NCBI GenBank assembly: GCA_019096065.1
Contig: JAGUCH010000001.1
Coordinates: 11,284,001-11,348,000, forward strand
Reading direction: 5' to 3'
Length of the DNA: 64,000 bases
DNA from: Paracyclopina nana
Taxonomy: Eukaryota > Arthropoda > Copepoda > Cyclopoida > Cyclopettidae
The position numbers and the translations under genes were made by a program. Under the pieces are notes generated by a model. The model saw nothing but the letters and a program-made list of their open reading frames with translations. It was not told where the DNA came from and ran no database searches. Every line of letters begins with the position of its first letter. The first letter of the stretch is position 1. Shown here piece after piece: positions 1-12,600 of the stretch.

Positions 1-578
1 GATTATTAACATAGTTTAAAAAGGTTTAACAGGCGCCCAAAATGGTACAGAGACATTAAGGAAATTAATTTCACGTGCGACCAAACATTGACAAACAATA
101 TTCTTCTCCGTGCATTTAACATATGCTAAAAAGAAACCCTGCCAGATGGAGAGTAGAATCATAACACCAAGAATACATCATCTCAGTACAAATGCTCAAA
201 AAAATGAAACGGGCTTGCAAATGTCAAAAAGTAATTATTGTTGTTGTGGCACAACGACGTTGAAAACTGGTAATGATTAAGCGAAAAACTCTATTTGGAC
301 TCTCGTCATCCGGACAGAATACGCATTATTGCATTCTGTTTACTGCTCTAAAAGAGCTCCACTCTAAGAAAATGCTGTTTAAATAGCGGAACTCTTTATT
401 TTTTAGCTACCAAACCTCGAATACTTTTGCACGGAATGTTTCCCTTCTTTTCTCGAGCCCTCAACCTACAACGACTTTCTACAGCCCAATTAAGAGCATA
501 CACTCTTTTACCTAGATAATTTTTATAATGCTGAGTAGTAGAGTGCTTAGAGATACCGGTTTCAATGGTGAGTAAAGA
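1..578. other. non-coding stretch downstream of the GARNL3-type gene
   Basis: AT-rich sequence with no open frame, RNA gene or repeat that I can support. It lies past the likely 3' end of the neighbouring gene. Confidence 0.5.
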
Positions 579-584
579 TTTATT
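579..584 (-). terminator. polyadenylation signal of the GARNL3-type gene
   Basis: AATAAA on the minus strand, 75 nt after the stop codon of the last coding exon, in the usual place for a short 3' UTR. Confidence 0.5.
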
Positions 585-658
585 CTTTTAAAGGTATGAG
601 TGTGAGCAAGCATATCACATCCAGAAATGAAGACCAAAAAGTAGAATATTCCATCTAT

Positions 659-3600
659 TCAGCCGTTGGGCTTGAGATTTTTGCTGCCATTGTTGTTGTT
701 GTTGTTGCTGCTGCTGCTGCATTTCTTGCCAACTGCAGAAGCTTGATTGGGTACAGTTGCTCCCACAAGTTGGTTCCAGGGAATTTTGTACAAGTATCTG
801 TAGTCCAAATCTTGGTAGCCTCCATCCAATGGCTTTCTAGTAGCCACGGGCTGTTTTGTAGAGCAAAGGTACAAATCACCCTGAAATGGAAAATCTTGTA
901 CAAAAATTGCTAGATCATTATTAGAGTATCACAGCTTTGAAGCATGGAAGATGAATAAGGAAAATATTGAATTACTTTTCACTTTTTTGACTTGGGTGGG
1001 TATCAAGTACGGTATGTGGGAGTCACATGCCACATTACGAACTACTTCAAGGGAATTGATAAAGTGCAGCTCTCATAAAAGAGGAGCAGCCAAGAATAGC
1101 ATTAGAAATACAAGTTGCGTATGCACAATATTGGTTATTTTTCCTCTTGTGTTGAGCATTGCGGAAATGTCTGCACGAGCTTCTCTTGAGAAAAAGGAAA
1201 GTTACAATTTCATCATGTGAAAAGCAACACCTGGTGCTGTATTTCATGCCCATCTGTTGTTAGCGAAGTGTCTTGGGAAACATTTGAGAAATTCTCAAAA
1301 TCAGCCTTATAAAGTGTGACTCATTTCACACCACAAACCACACTTTTTAATTTTCTCATGAAAGTCACACACTATATACGTATTAATGATATAATATAAT
1401 AATGATATAATGATTATCTATGAATATTACTTCTTTTCGAGTAAGGATATAGCCTAAACTACCAAAAGTGTGGCTTAGCCAATGATCAGCTTAGTTCACA
1501 GCAACTTACTTCTAGCTTCATTCGTTATTATGTATGCGCTGGATGTGTGATAAGTGATGTTTACCTAGTATGTACTGCATATACGATGCACGGTGCAGAT
1601 TTTTGTATTAGCTCATGTGCGAGCAAACTGAGCTCCTGATGCGAGCCACTTTTCTTAGTTTGATAGCCTTGATTTTCAATTTGCATCTCTCCCATTTTTA
1701 AGTGGCAATCAAGCGTGACTCGAGTGAAATCCGACGCTTTGTTATTGAGAGCCTCAAATTGTAAATGGGTACATGTATTGGTCTATGGCCTACAAAGTAA
1801 CTTTGAACAAGGCCAAAGTGTGCTAAAAGCATGATGGTTGTGGTGGTGATGGTAGTGGAAGTGGCTTCAGGAACTAAATTACCAAACTAGCTTTGAAGTA
1901 GGATTTCACTGGAGAAATTAAGGTCCAAAATAGTACGTAAATTTAGAGGTACAGTATAGCTTGTTCTCATAAAACTCAGTAAGGCAGGCGGTAAGCAAAG
2001 CAAGGCACTTTGGAAGCTCATAACTCAGTAAGTATTGAGCCGATTGGAACCAAATTTGGAGGGATTCATAAGAGCGTATTGAAGAATCTTCATGCCAATT
2101 TTCATCCGGATCGGAGGTCTCTAAGGAGGTGGCTGATTTTTCTCCCTTGCTTAACTGATTTGCCTCACTTTCAGCAAGGCGGCCTTAGCGTCCTTCAATC
2201 CGGATGAAAATTGGTATGAAGATTCTTCAATATGTTCTCATAAATTCCTCCAAATTTGGTTCCAATCGGACGAGTAGGTGCTGAGATATGAGCGCGCAAA
2301 GTGCCTTGCTTACCTTATAGAAATGTTTATGAGAACAAGCTTATGGTTGCATTTTCAAGGCTTTGATGGCCCCAAAGCCAATTGTAAGATGTGAAATGGC
2401 TTTGTCAAAAGTTATTTTGCCAGGCTCCTGATAGTGATCTACATTCAATGTCAGACTCCATTCAGCAGAGCTCATGCAAGCTTTCACTTGGACCGAACTG
2501 CATTACGACAAAAGTTAGGAACAACTCAACGAGAGCCTAACTTGTTGCTGAGAAGCTATTTAAAGTCCTGAAACGCTTGCTCAAAGCATATTTTACTCCT
2601 TAGGGAATGTTACATGATTCTGAGGTTATTTTAATCTGAATGTTGTTCATAGTAGCAAAGCTCTAAATTCAGAGAAGTTGGGTGGAAAAAGTTACCTGCA
2701 GGCAGCTATAAGCGTGTTTCGTTACCTTAGCTGAGATGAGCTTTAGCTCTGGCATGTAAAGTGTTTGCAACAGAGATCCATTGACTGCATATCTGAATTC
2801 GATGGCATCGGTGGCAAAAGCCAAGATATAGGGGAAAGCGCAAACCACTGCCAGTGGGACTGAATTCCACTCAATGGGATGAGTTTTTGCAGCACCAGCC
2901 TCAACTTTTTGCACGTGAGAAGAGCAATTGTGGCTTAAGAGAACCTCAGACTCCTGGTCGTAAAATATCTGCAAATGTAAATAACGAAAGAGTTCTATTG
3001 AAAAAATTCAGCTGACTTCAGCACCATTCTGTTCAGCTTCAAATGTCGGAAAAGCTATTGGGCTGAACTCTATATTTACGCCATTAACGTTCCATTAGCA
3101 TTTCAGGGCTTCTCTCTCCCACTTTCCATTAAAATTCATAAGCTTAAGCTTTTATAAATGTGGGTGAAGGTTCGTATAAGTATGCAAGAGTGGGGAAAGC
3201 ACCGAAAAATACCTCAGTGGCTGAAATGGCTCCTGTTGAGGATCCTGATGCCAATGTGAGGATCCTAGTCGAGTCATTGGTTGGGAGTTGACTCAGGTTG
3301 ATTTTGACAAGATCAAAATGGTGCTTTGACCCCACCAATAGTTTGACCACAACAACAGCTGAAGGAGGCTTGTTAGGAGGCGAAGCAGGGGGACAAGATG
3401 AGCTAAGGGAGAAGAGGCCACCACCACAGCCACTTTCCTCAGTGGCAGGGCTCTCAACTGGAGTGGTTACCCCACTGAGGAAGAAATAGGCAAACTATGG
3501 AAATTAGAGAGTAAGAAGCGACTTTTTACCTAGAACTGGGATTAAAGCCACTGAGAAGAGTGAGCAAAGTGGGCGTTTCTTGAAGGGTCACTTCAGCCTC

Positions 3601-6600
3601 TAACTCAAATCCATCAGCTGTGTCAGTGTTGAGTGAAATCCATTCTTCTTGATGGCGCCACTTCATCAGAACTGCTCTCCTGCCAATAGAGTAAGCCAGC
3701 CTCAAAGGTGATACGCCTTGCCTAGATATGGTAAACAAGGTGCAACCTTTGCTAGCCTCTGCAAGGGAATTGAAAGTTGGCTGTCAGAAAAATGTGAGCA
3801 TATGCAAATGGATCGACTTTCAATGACTTTCGCTGATGTATTTTAATAATGGAAATAAGAAGGCATTATACATCATTATATTAGGAATGTATTGGTTTCC
3901 AGTAGAAGCTATATGAATTATAAATAAATTATTGAAGTGCAGGTATGGGAGGTCTGCTTTAATGAGAGGCAAAAGAGCAGATTTATACTGTACTGCTGAG
4001 GGCGATTACTTATTGCAACATTTCATGCGAGCATAATGCGATTACTTCCATGTAAATAATCCCACTAGATGAAGGATTGAGCTGATTCTGGTGTATTTTT
4101 TGTACCACACTTACAGAAATAAAGAAAGGCTTTGTGAGAGTTTTCGAAGGCCGTATACTCTACTCACTTCTTTGTGTTCTGACAAATAGCTAGACATGTC
4201 CAGGCTCCATTTTTCAGATGCACAGTGGGAAAGTGTGGTGCCACCCCACTTCTCTTTTTTGCTTTCTTAAATGAGCCTTAGCGTCGTAGTCAAGTCTTGG
4301 TTTTACGCCTTGACCTCACCTGTATGGTACTGGATATGTATAAACAATGTGAGATCCAGCCGTTATTTAAAGCCGTTACTGGCTTTATCACGGCTTGAAA
4401 TCTCTGCCTTAAATGTGTGCGAAACTACTGGACAGTTGATCTTAAAGTCATTTCCAGGCGTTACATGTGTAACACACTAGTTGAATTAACGGCTGAAGAC
4501 TTTAGAAATTATTAGTGATACACGACTGGCAAAGGAGTAATTATCTAACCTTTCTTTCTAGTGGCCATGGAAGACGATTATGCCGTGCGATGCCTAGGCC
4601 TACCCCTACCGACCTAGGCCTACCCAGCCTTTCTCTGCCTACCCAGCTGAAGAGATACCTTTTAGTTTAACACAAAATAATTATTTATTTTTCTTTTCAC
4701 TAGAAAGTTGCATCACAAATTAAGTTTTTCTCAAGAGATGTCATATAGCAAAAACTGTAAATTAGTGTCATATCTTTGGACAATGAAATTCGATATGCAC
4801 TTAGTTATGCTTACATACACATCTACATCACTGATTTATTTCTTCCTTGGCGGAGTCAGGATTCCTTCTTCATAGATGACATCGCTTTCAGTTTGGGCAT
4901 CTTCTTCAGGAGTGGTGGCAGCCACCTAAAAGAAATTCATTGATTTTAATTAAGGTGTAGGAGGTAATAGTACATGGAGAGAATAAAAATGCAAGTGATT
5001 GCAAGTGGCTATCTAATCGTAGTTAGATATTTGTAACAAAGGAACAAAGGAATGGCAGCTGTTAAGGCCAAATTGGAGAAGAGTAATGAAGGCTTAAGGA
5101 CTTACTGGAGGGGTATCCTTTGAAGTTGAAGCCTTGGCAGTGTCGATCCTTGGGCTGTTGTACTTGCTAGGAGTTTTCGACGCCTGGGACTCACGCAGCC
5201 TCTGCTCAGCCCTCTTGTTAGTGGCTTTGATCTCTTTAGACAAGGCCATTTGCTTCCTCATGTGAGTGGCATTATCCACAAATTCGTCACTGCTGGAGTA
5301 ACTGTCAGACTCTGATGACTCTTCTGCGAACTCATCCGCGATCCTCTTACGTGCCTTCTTTTCCTTATCAACAGTGTGCTCGGTGAATGGAAAGACCTTC
5401 CTTGGTGTTGCAGATGCAGATCGTCTGCGCTTAGCAGGTGTTGCGCCTTGACTACCACTGGTTGGCTCACTGGTCTTTCGTCGACGGCCTCGACGGACAT
5501 TGTCCTCAACAATGACTTCAGGCAAATTGGTCCTAGCCTCGGCAGAGTACTTCTGGACAAGTGAGGCAATGTCCTTGTTTCTCTCCTTAGCCTCATTGTA
5601 CAGCTCATCAATCTGAAAAAGTAAACAACTTAGCTACAAGATAAATACTACTGAAAGATGGTTGTGCGTCTTACCTCTGGCATTTTGGAGATTGGATCAA
5701 AGGTTAGATTGTAAGGATCATAACCCTGGAGAAAGGCAGCTGCCATGATGATATCCAAAGTCTCATTTTCGTCAACTTCTACTCCAGCCGTGGCACATAA
5801 GTCGGAAAGAACCTTTTCCTCAGTAGGGAACTCACGAGGCTTATCTTCTGTCTTCCGAAGATTGAAGACTTTGGCAATCTCCTTTCGACCAGTGATTTGG
5901 GCACGATGTTCCTCCTCAGTCATTGGTGTGACATTTGATGGCAGAATGTGCTTGTTGGCCTCATAAAACATCAAGTCCGTCTTCATAATGAAGTCAATGC
6001 AGGCATCATAGTTCTCAAACTGTTGAGCAGCCTTGGTCAAGTAGCTTCCATAGTCATTTCCAAAAGATTGTGCACATGTAGTCATGATGTCGCAAAAGTT
6101 GTCATTGCTATTGTCAGGGTGAAGACGCTTGGCCTCTCGGATTCTAGGCACGAGTCCCTTGAATACCATATTAAAGTACCCTTTCATCAATGGACGCTTG
6201 ATAAAGGTGCAACACCTGAGCGAGTTCTTGACTAATCCATATATCAAATGAGCACGCGCAAGCTCAGTGAACAGATTGTTCAGGGTTGTCCTAGCAATGA
6301 AAATGTTCATGCCCTTGTCTGAGAGGTTTTGCAAATGAGGTGCGAGGAAGTCCACTAGTTGCTCAAGGACATAGTGAAAGGCAAAGAATATATCTGCCGA
6401 TTTCCCCATTTTGTTAAATGGAATGATCCTGAACAAGATGGCCCATGCTTTGCTCTTGTTTTCCGCGTTGCCCAGGATTGAAGACTGCGCTGTCAATCTA
6501 GCTCCCTCGTTCAATGACAAGCTGGTAACATTTTCGTTAATGTTCTTGGCCATTGCCTTGACCTCCCGTATTCCTTGGAACTTGTTGTCCACTTTCTTAT

Positions 6601-9600
6601 TGAGCTTGTCAAACTTCTCGTTGATCAAGTTGGTCAGCTTTTCGACAGCAGCGTCAATGTAGGCCTTAACGTCTTCATTGTTGCAACATCTAGATGGCTT
6701 GACCACGCCTGGACAGTCATTTGCAGGTGGAGTGTAGCTAGTTGATGGCGCAGGAGTTAATTCCTGATGTTCCTCTTGGACGTACAAAGTTGCGGATTTG
6801 ATGGCTGCCATCAGTTCTTCTTCAGAGAATTCAATTGGCTCTTGTCCAGGAATCATTGCATTGGAACGAACTAAAGTTGGTGTCGTCTCAGTCATTTCAG
6901 CCGTGGTGATGGTAATGAAACCCCTGGCCCTGTCCTCCGCAATGTGCTCAAGGATGATTTTGTTGGGATCAATAACAGATGCTCCTTGGGTCAACTCAGT
7001 CGTTGTATCCAAATCCAGGGACCCAATAACTTCGTCCTCAGGAGTGGGATCATTGATGACAGGAGTAGGTTCCACTTGTTCAGGTGTAGCTACCAACTGG
7101 GCATCTTCCTCCTCTTGGATGGTTGGTCTCTTCTTTTTAGCCGTATCCTTCACAATCTTCATGGGTGGCTCCACATACTTGGCTTTGGCACCTGACTTCA
7201 ACTCTTGTTGAAGTATCTGACGAGACTTGCTTCTTGGCTCCTCCATGGCTGACTCGTCAGTTATTTGAGCCCCTTGCGTCATCATTCGCCTGGTTGTGAC
7301 GCCAGCAATCCTTTTGAAGACATACTTGTCCACAGATGTTGCCCGAGGAGTGTACTCAAAGTCCTTTTGGATTTTTTCGTAGTAGGTCTCAGTCATTTTC
7401 ACGTAGGCCCTGATGAGATCCGAGCTTGGACCAGCAGTGAACTCCTCGTTCAAGTCGTCCAAAATTTCGTCAAGCCTCTTTTGAGGCACACCTGAAAGAG
7501 AATATGTCATGGAAATTACATCTTGCAGAGTTAAAAGTTTCAATTAACATACCTTGTTCAACTCTCGCAAAGATACGAACTTTCCTTGGTTCACCTGTGA
7601 ACTGATCATGAATGTTGTACTCATAGGACCTTAACAGAGTATTGATCGCTTCGAGTGGATTGAAGTGCCTCTTGATCGTGTCAATCCAAAGTTTTCCATC
7701 ACGATCAACAATATCAGCCGTGACTGAAGTGAATGGCACATCTTCGTCAAACTCGCAGATGATCAAGCGATCGTACACTTTCAGCACCGCTGGTGGCGCC
7801 TTCTTAGCCTCGTCCGTCTTCTCGTTACTTTTGTTGCCCTTTGGAGGCATTTTGTACTCGATTCTTGGCGGATTCAAATCGATTTTGAAACTACGCGTCC
7901 AAATTGTCGTCTGCAACCGGAAGTCTGACTCAGCACTTTTCAGAAACTGGGAACGTGTTGTCAGCTTGAAACCTTGGACACAACTGTAGCACGGCTGGTG
8001 CAGTCGCTGGGCGATAAGAAGTGCGATAAGAAGTGCGATAAGAACTGAGATAAGAAGTGACGCTTAACGCTGATTGGTTAATTCATTCATTCATTCATTC
8101 ATTGCATGGTACGTGCACTATTATTGGTCATTACAAAATGAAAGCTGCTATATGATTGGTCAATAAAAGTTGGCGTCCTTTGGTACATGCAATTTTATTG
8201 GCCGCTACAAACTTGAAAGCTGACTGCTGATTGGCTGATTCTTATCAACAGCAGTTTCAGCTGAAACATCGACGCCATTACAAACGTAAATCGAGTGAGT
8301 TGCAAAAGTCTGGAAAACGAGCAAAGAAAATGCCCCGGAAGTAAGTTTTGACTACTTATTGTTACCTTGCAACCTCTTATATCTCATATTCGTTAGGAAG
8401 AAGAACGAAACAGACATGAGTCGACGTGAGCTCCACAAGAACAGGCGTAAAAGCAAGCGAGTGGTAAATGACGTGCGCCATCAACTTGAATTGATCAGAT
8501 CAATTGTGAGTGCCAATGCATTCAACCCACCAGATACTGAAGACCTAATAGAAGGGTAAATATTTCACTTCGTGAGCTAAAAAGACATTCCACTCAATTA
8601 AATTCTTTTTCAGGCGTGCACAAGTTGTGGATAACAGCGATCTAATCGCTGACTGCTTCAACGAACTGAAGCAAATTTTGGATCGTGAGGATCGTGAAGG
8701 TGAAGAAGCTTCCGATGAGTACTCATCAGGTGAGGAAGACGACAACGACAATGCTTTGGAGGGCTCGTCAAGTGTACGTAAGAGGAAGCGTGACGAGACA
8801 AGTGACGGCTTCAATGTTAGTGCACTATTGGATGATGAAAACGAAGTCAATAATGTAGGCAATGTTGTCACAACTCCCATGACTGGTGCACAACGTGATC
8901 AAGAGTTAATGCCTCCACCGAAGTTTCGTTTTCGCCCAATTAGAGCTGCACATCCCTCACAAGGCCAGCAAGTGGACATCAACCAGCCTTCTAGCAGCCG
9001 CAACTTAGCAATTTCAGTCCCTATCTGTCATGTGTCATCCACCAGTAACCAATCAGCAGAAAGCAATGAAAACGATGCAGATAGTGATGAAACCTTCTTT
9101 GAAGAGGAAGTTGACATTGAGTCAGTGAGATCACCAATTCCAGAAACTGAGTTAATCGACACGCCTGAAGAGGAAGAAACTGTGGCTGATGTTGCCAGGC
9201 GTGTGAATGAGGAGTTCATTGAGAATCCTAATCACTACCACAGCAAAATCCTTATGAATGTGTGCCAGTCTGACGAAGAGGAGGAAATTGAAAGTGTGAA
9301 CTGGAGAAACAAAGAGTTCTATCGTTCATGTGATGACGATCATGCATTTTCAGAGGATGCTGATCAGGATGAAGAGGAAGATGACACTTTGCAAGTTTTC
9401 TACAGAAGGGATGAGGAGCCGGAGACTGAAGACGAGGAAGAAGATGACGAAGTCATTGTGCCCGCAGCTAACACGGATGGTGAAGCTGTGCCAATGAAAT
9501 ATGCATCCTTTGTTGAGTACTTCCAAAGAGAAAGTGAAATGGAGCACCAAGAAGAGCGTCATCGAAGCTTTGTTGAGTTGTTCACAGCTGTCATGAGGAA

Positions 9601-12600
9601 GTGTTTTGCAAATAAGACAACTGAGAAGATAGTCTTCAACTTGTTCAGGGCTAGAGAAAAGGTGTATCGCCAAGTCAAGATGAGAGGCCTCGATTCAAGC
9701 AAGAAGCGCTGGATCACTAAGCATCCAAGAGTCCTCATGGATTACGAAATAAAGGACAAGAAGACTGGGAGAATTTTCATGGACAGGAATAATGTCCGTT
9801 GGCCACGTAAGAAGTATCCTGCTCACAAGTATCAAAAGATCTCTGAGTTCACTCACTGCACAATCAATGATTTGTTTGAACACTCACAAACAATTCATGG
9901 ACGATTGGGAATAGAGCCACCAAGCAAAGGATTTGATATGGTCGACATTTTTATGGATGGTTTACCAGTGGCAAAGAGCAGTGAAAATAAGCTAGATGTG
10001 TCTTGCTTGCGCTTTCCTTACTGCAAGAACATTTACGTGTATGGTATGCATTTGTACGGAAAAGACGCAAAGCTCAACTGTGTCCAAGTCTTGGCTAAGT
10101 TAATCCAAGACCTTGAAAGAGCTGGCTTCTATGTGCGACGCATTATTGCTGATGGGCCTCAGAGAGCAGCACTGAAATGCCTTCACACCTTTGCAGGCTA
10201 CTACAGTTGCGAATTCTGCCTAACAAAGGGTGAGAAGCCAGAAAACAAGCTGATCTTTCCTGGAACAACCATGAATGATGTGAACAAGAAAAGGAGTGCT
10301 GAATGGTGGAGAGATATGGCCGAAAGGATCAAGAACGAGGGCATTAGAAACATCCCTGATGAGGAATTGTGTGGCTTAACTGGAACTAGTCCACTGCTGG
10401 ATTTGCCTTACTTCAATATGTATCGTGCGTTCACTTGTGAACCAATGCATATGATTGGTGGAGTATGCAAAAAGTTTGTCCAAATGATCTTTAAGATCAA
10501 CAAGAAGCAAGGAAAGAGACTGACAGCAGAACAAACCAGCCTTATGACCAAATTCGACCAACGTTGGATGAACATCCGAATGCCTAGGGAGTTTTGCAGG
10601 CTTAATCGATCCATGATCAGGTCGCATGTCTTTTACAAGTCACAAGAGTACTTCTCAATGATCGCAATCGGCTTCCTTGCCATTGCCGATGTTTTGACAA
10701 CTGATGACATCACTACGAGGAACAAGAGAATGGCCTGGCTACTGTTTGCGTACTTGACCAGGTGTGCAATGTTTGATAACAAGATGTGGAAAGTCATCAC
10801 CCAGAAGAAAGTGCCGTTCCACATGCTCATGAGTAATTTGTACACTTGCTATGAGATTGGCTTCGAGGTCAATGAATGCACCTGGAACCTCCATAATTTC
10901 AGTCACCTTCAGGACCTTCGTGACATTGCTCCACTCCCCGATTTGTCTGCTTTGCAGTTTGAAGGCTTCTTCAGCATCCTTAAGAAGGTTGTCAAGCCAA
11001 ATACTTGCTCATTTTCAAAGCAGGTCATTGAAATTCTCACGGCCTACAATGTCAGACAACATAACTGTAACAATGTTGTCCGCTTCTCAGAAAAAGACAG
11101 TGATCGCTACTCTGACAACAAGCTGTTCACGCGTGAGGGTGACTTTTACGAGATCGACAAGATTGAAGACGACCACTATCTCTGCAGGAAATACCTAACA
11201 TCAAAATTCACCACCTCTCCTCAAGATCGTGTCAAGCTGAACTGGGATGTTGTTGGAGTGAAAAGGATTGTCTCGTTGACCAGCACCATTCATGTTGTCC
11301 CCAAGTCGTGGGTCATTGGAAAGGCAACAATTGATCAAGATGTCATTATCTCAGTGCCATTTGATTTCTTTTTTGTTTAAGAAACTTGTAACTTGTGAGT
11401 GTCATATCTAGTTGATCTTAGTAGCTAGTCTTTAATATGACGACAAGGCAAGTTTATTAAGAATAATAAACAAAGTATGAATAAAACTGAAAAGAGTCAG
11501 TGTGGTAAAAAATGTAGCTCCGAGACATAAGCCTTGGTTTGTTGTTGTTGATGAAGTGAGGCGACGGATCGAACTAGTGGAAAAGATCCATGCATGTGGA
11601 AGCTAGTTTTAAAGAAATTCATTTTGAAACTGATGGTCGATTAAAACGTTTTTACTTGCTGAAATATTGTTTGTGCATTGGCAGTAAAATGGAATGGTTT
11701 TCGATGTACTTTCTCACGCATTTGCAGCATGAAAACTTGAGCTTAGCCCTAAAATTACTAAACGCGTTTTAGCTTGAAGAAAAAGCCCTCTAAGACGACG
11801 GATCGAACTCGTGGAAAAGATCCATGCATGTGGATGCTAGTTTTAAAGAAATTCATTTTGAAACTGAAGGTTGATTAAAACGTTTTTACTTGCTGAAATA
11901 TTGTTTGTGCATTGGCAGTAAAATGGAATGGTTTTCGATGTACTTTCTCTCGCATTTGCAGCATGAAAACTTGAGCTTAGCCCTAAAATTACTGAACGTG
12001 TTTTAGCTTGAAGAAAAAGCCCTCGAAGACGACGAATCGAACTTGTGGAAAAGATCCAAGCTTATGGATGCTAGTTTTAAAGAAAATCATTTTGAAACTG
12101 AAGGTTGTTTATAAAGTTTTTACTTGCCAAAGTATTGTTTGTGCATTGGCAGTAAAATGGAATGTTTTTAGATGTACTTTCTCTTGCATTTGCAGCATGA
12201 AAACTATCCAAATAATTGCTTTTTTAGCCTTCAGTACGAAGGCAATTATGTGCAATTATTCAAATATCAATGTCATTATTTCTTGATGAATTTTTCAGGA
12301 GCGTTAATTAGTTTTATGGTGTTACAGAAATGTCACGGCTGTAATGTCCCTTGACTGGACGACTTTCCCACTCCTTTTCCACAAGTTTTGCACGACATAA
12401 ATCTAAAAAAATAAATAACTGTCACAAATTTAATTAAGGCGTACACTATGGATGGAAATGTAAATGAGCATAACTTTTGCTCAACATTTATCTAACTTTT
12501 TTGTCTAAGTCAACCAAAAGCCAACACACACTTGTAGTCAAGGTGAGACATTTCAAAAAGGAGAAGTGGGGCAAATTAGCTCTATGCTGCGCGGCTTTAA

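Larger units (their letters stand above)
4244..12571. mobile_element. 8.3-kb autonomous two-gene DNA transposon, CMC/CACTA-like
   Basis: Both ends read inward as CCCCACTTCTCYTTTTTG, an 18-bp terminal inverted repeat with one mismatch (4244-4261 and 12554-12571). The dinucleotide CA flanks each side (4242-4243, 12572-12573), consistent with a 2-bp target duplication; a degenerate 3-bp one (CCA/CAA) is also possible. Inside are a minus-strand gene (4836-7850), a plus-strand transposase gene (8330-11380), a shared central promoter region and a 234-bp tandem repeat near the right end. The whole unit lies in one intron of the GARNL3-type gene; without it the intron would be about 1.1 kb. Both genes are free of stops and have good splice sites, so the copy is probably young. 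The CMC assignment rests on transposase motifs and the CACT-containing end. There is no polymerase, integrase or capsid gene. Confidence 0.78.

Noticed and set aside
3721..3738. Acceptor at 3722 for the ninth GARNL3-type exon
   Set aside because: It breaks the frame. The acceptor just before 3758 keeps phase and adds the conserved block KGCTLFTISRQG, so it was chosen.
11590..12354. Several 60-92 codon frames with similar sequences
   Set aside because: They are the 234-bp tandem repeat read in different frames and carry no motif.
4244..12571. A virus-derived or Polinton-like element
   Set aside because: No DNA polymerase, integrase, ATPase or capsid gene is present; only a DDE transposase and one other protein lie between short inverted ends.
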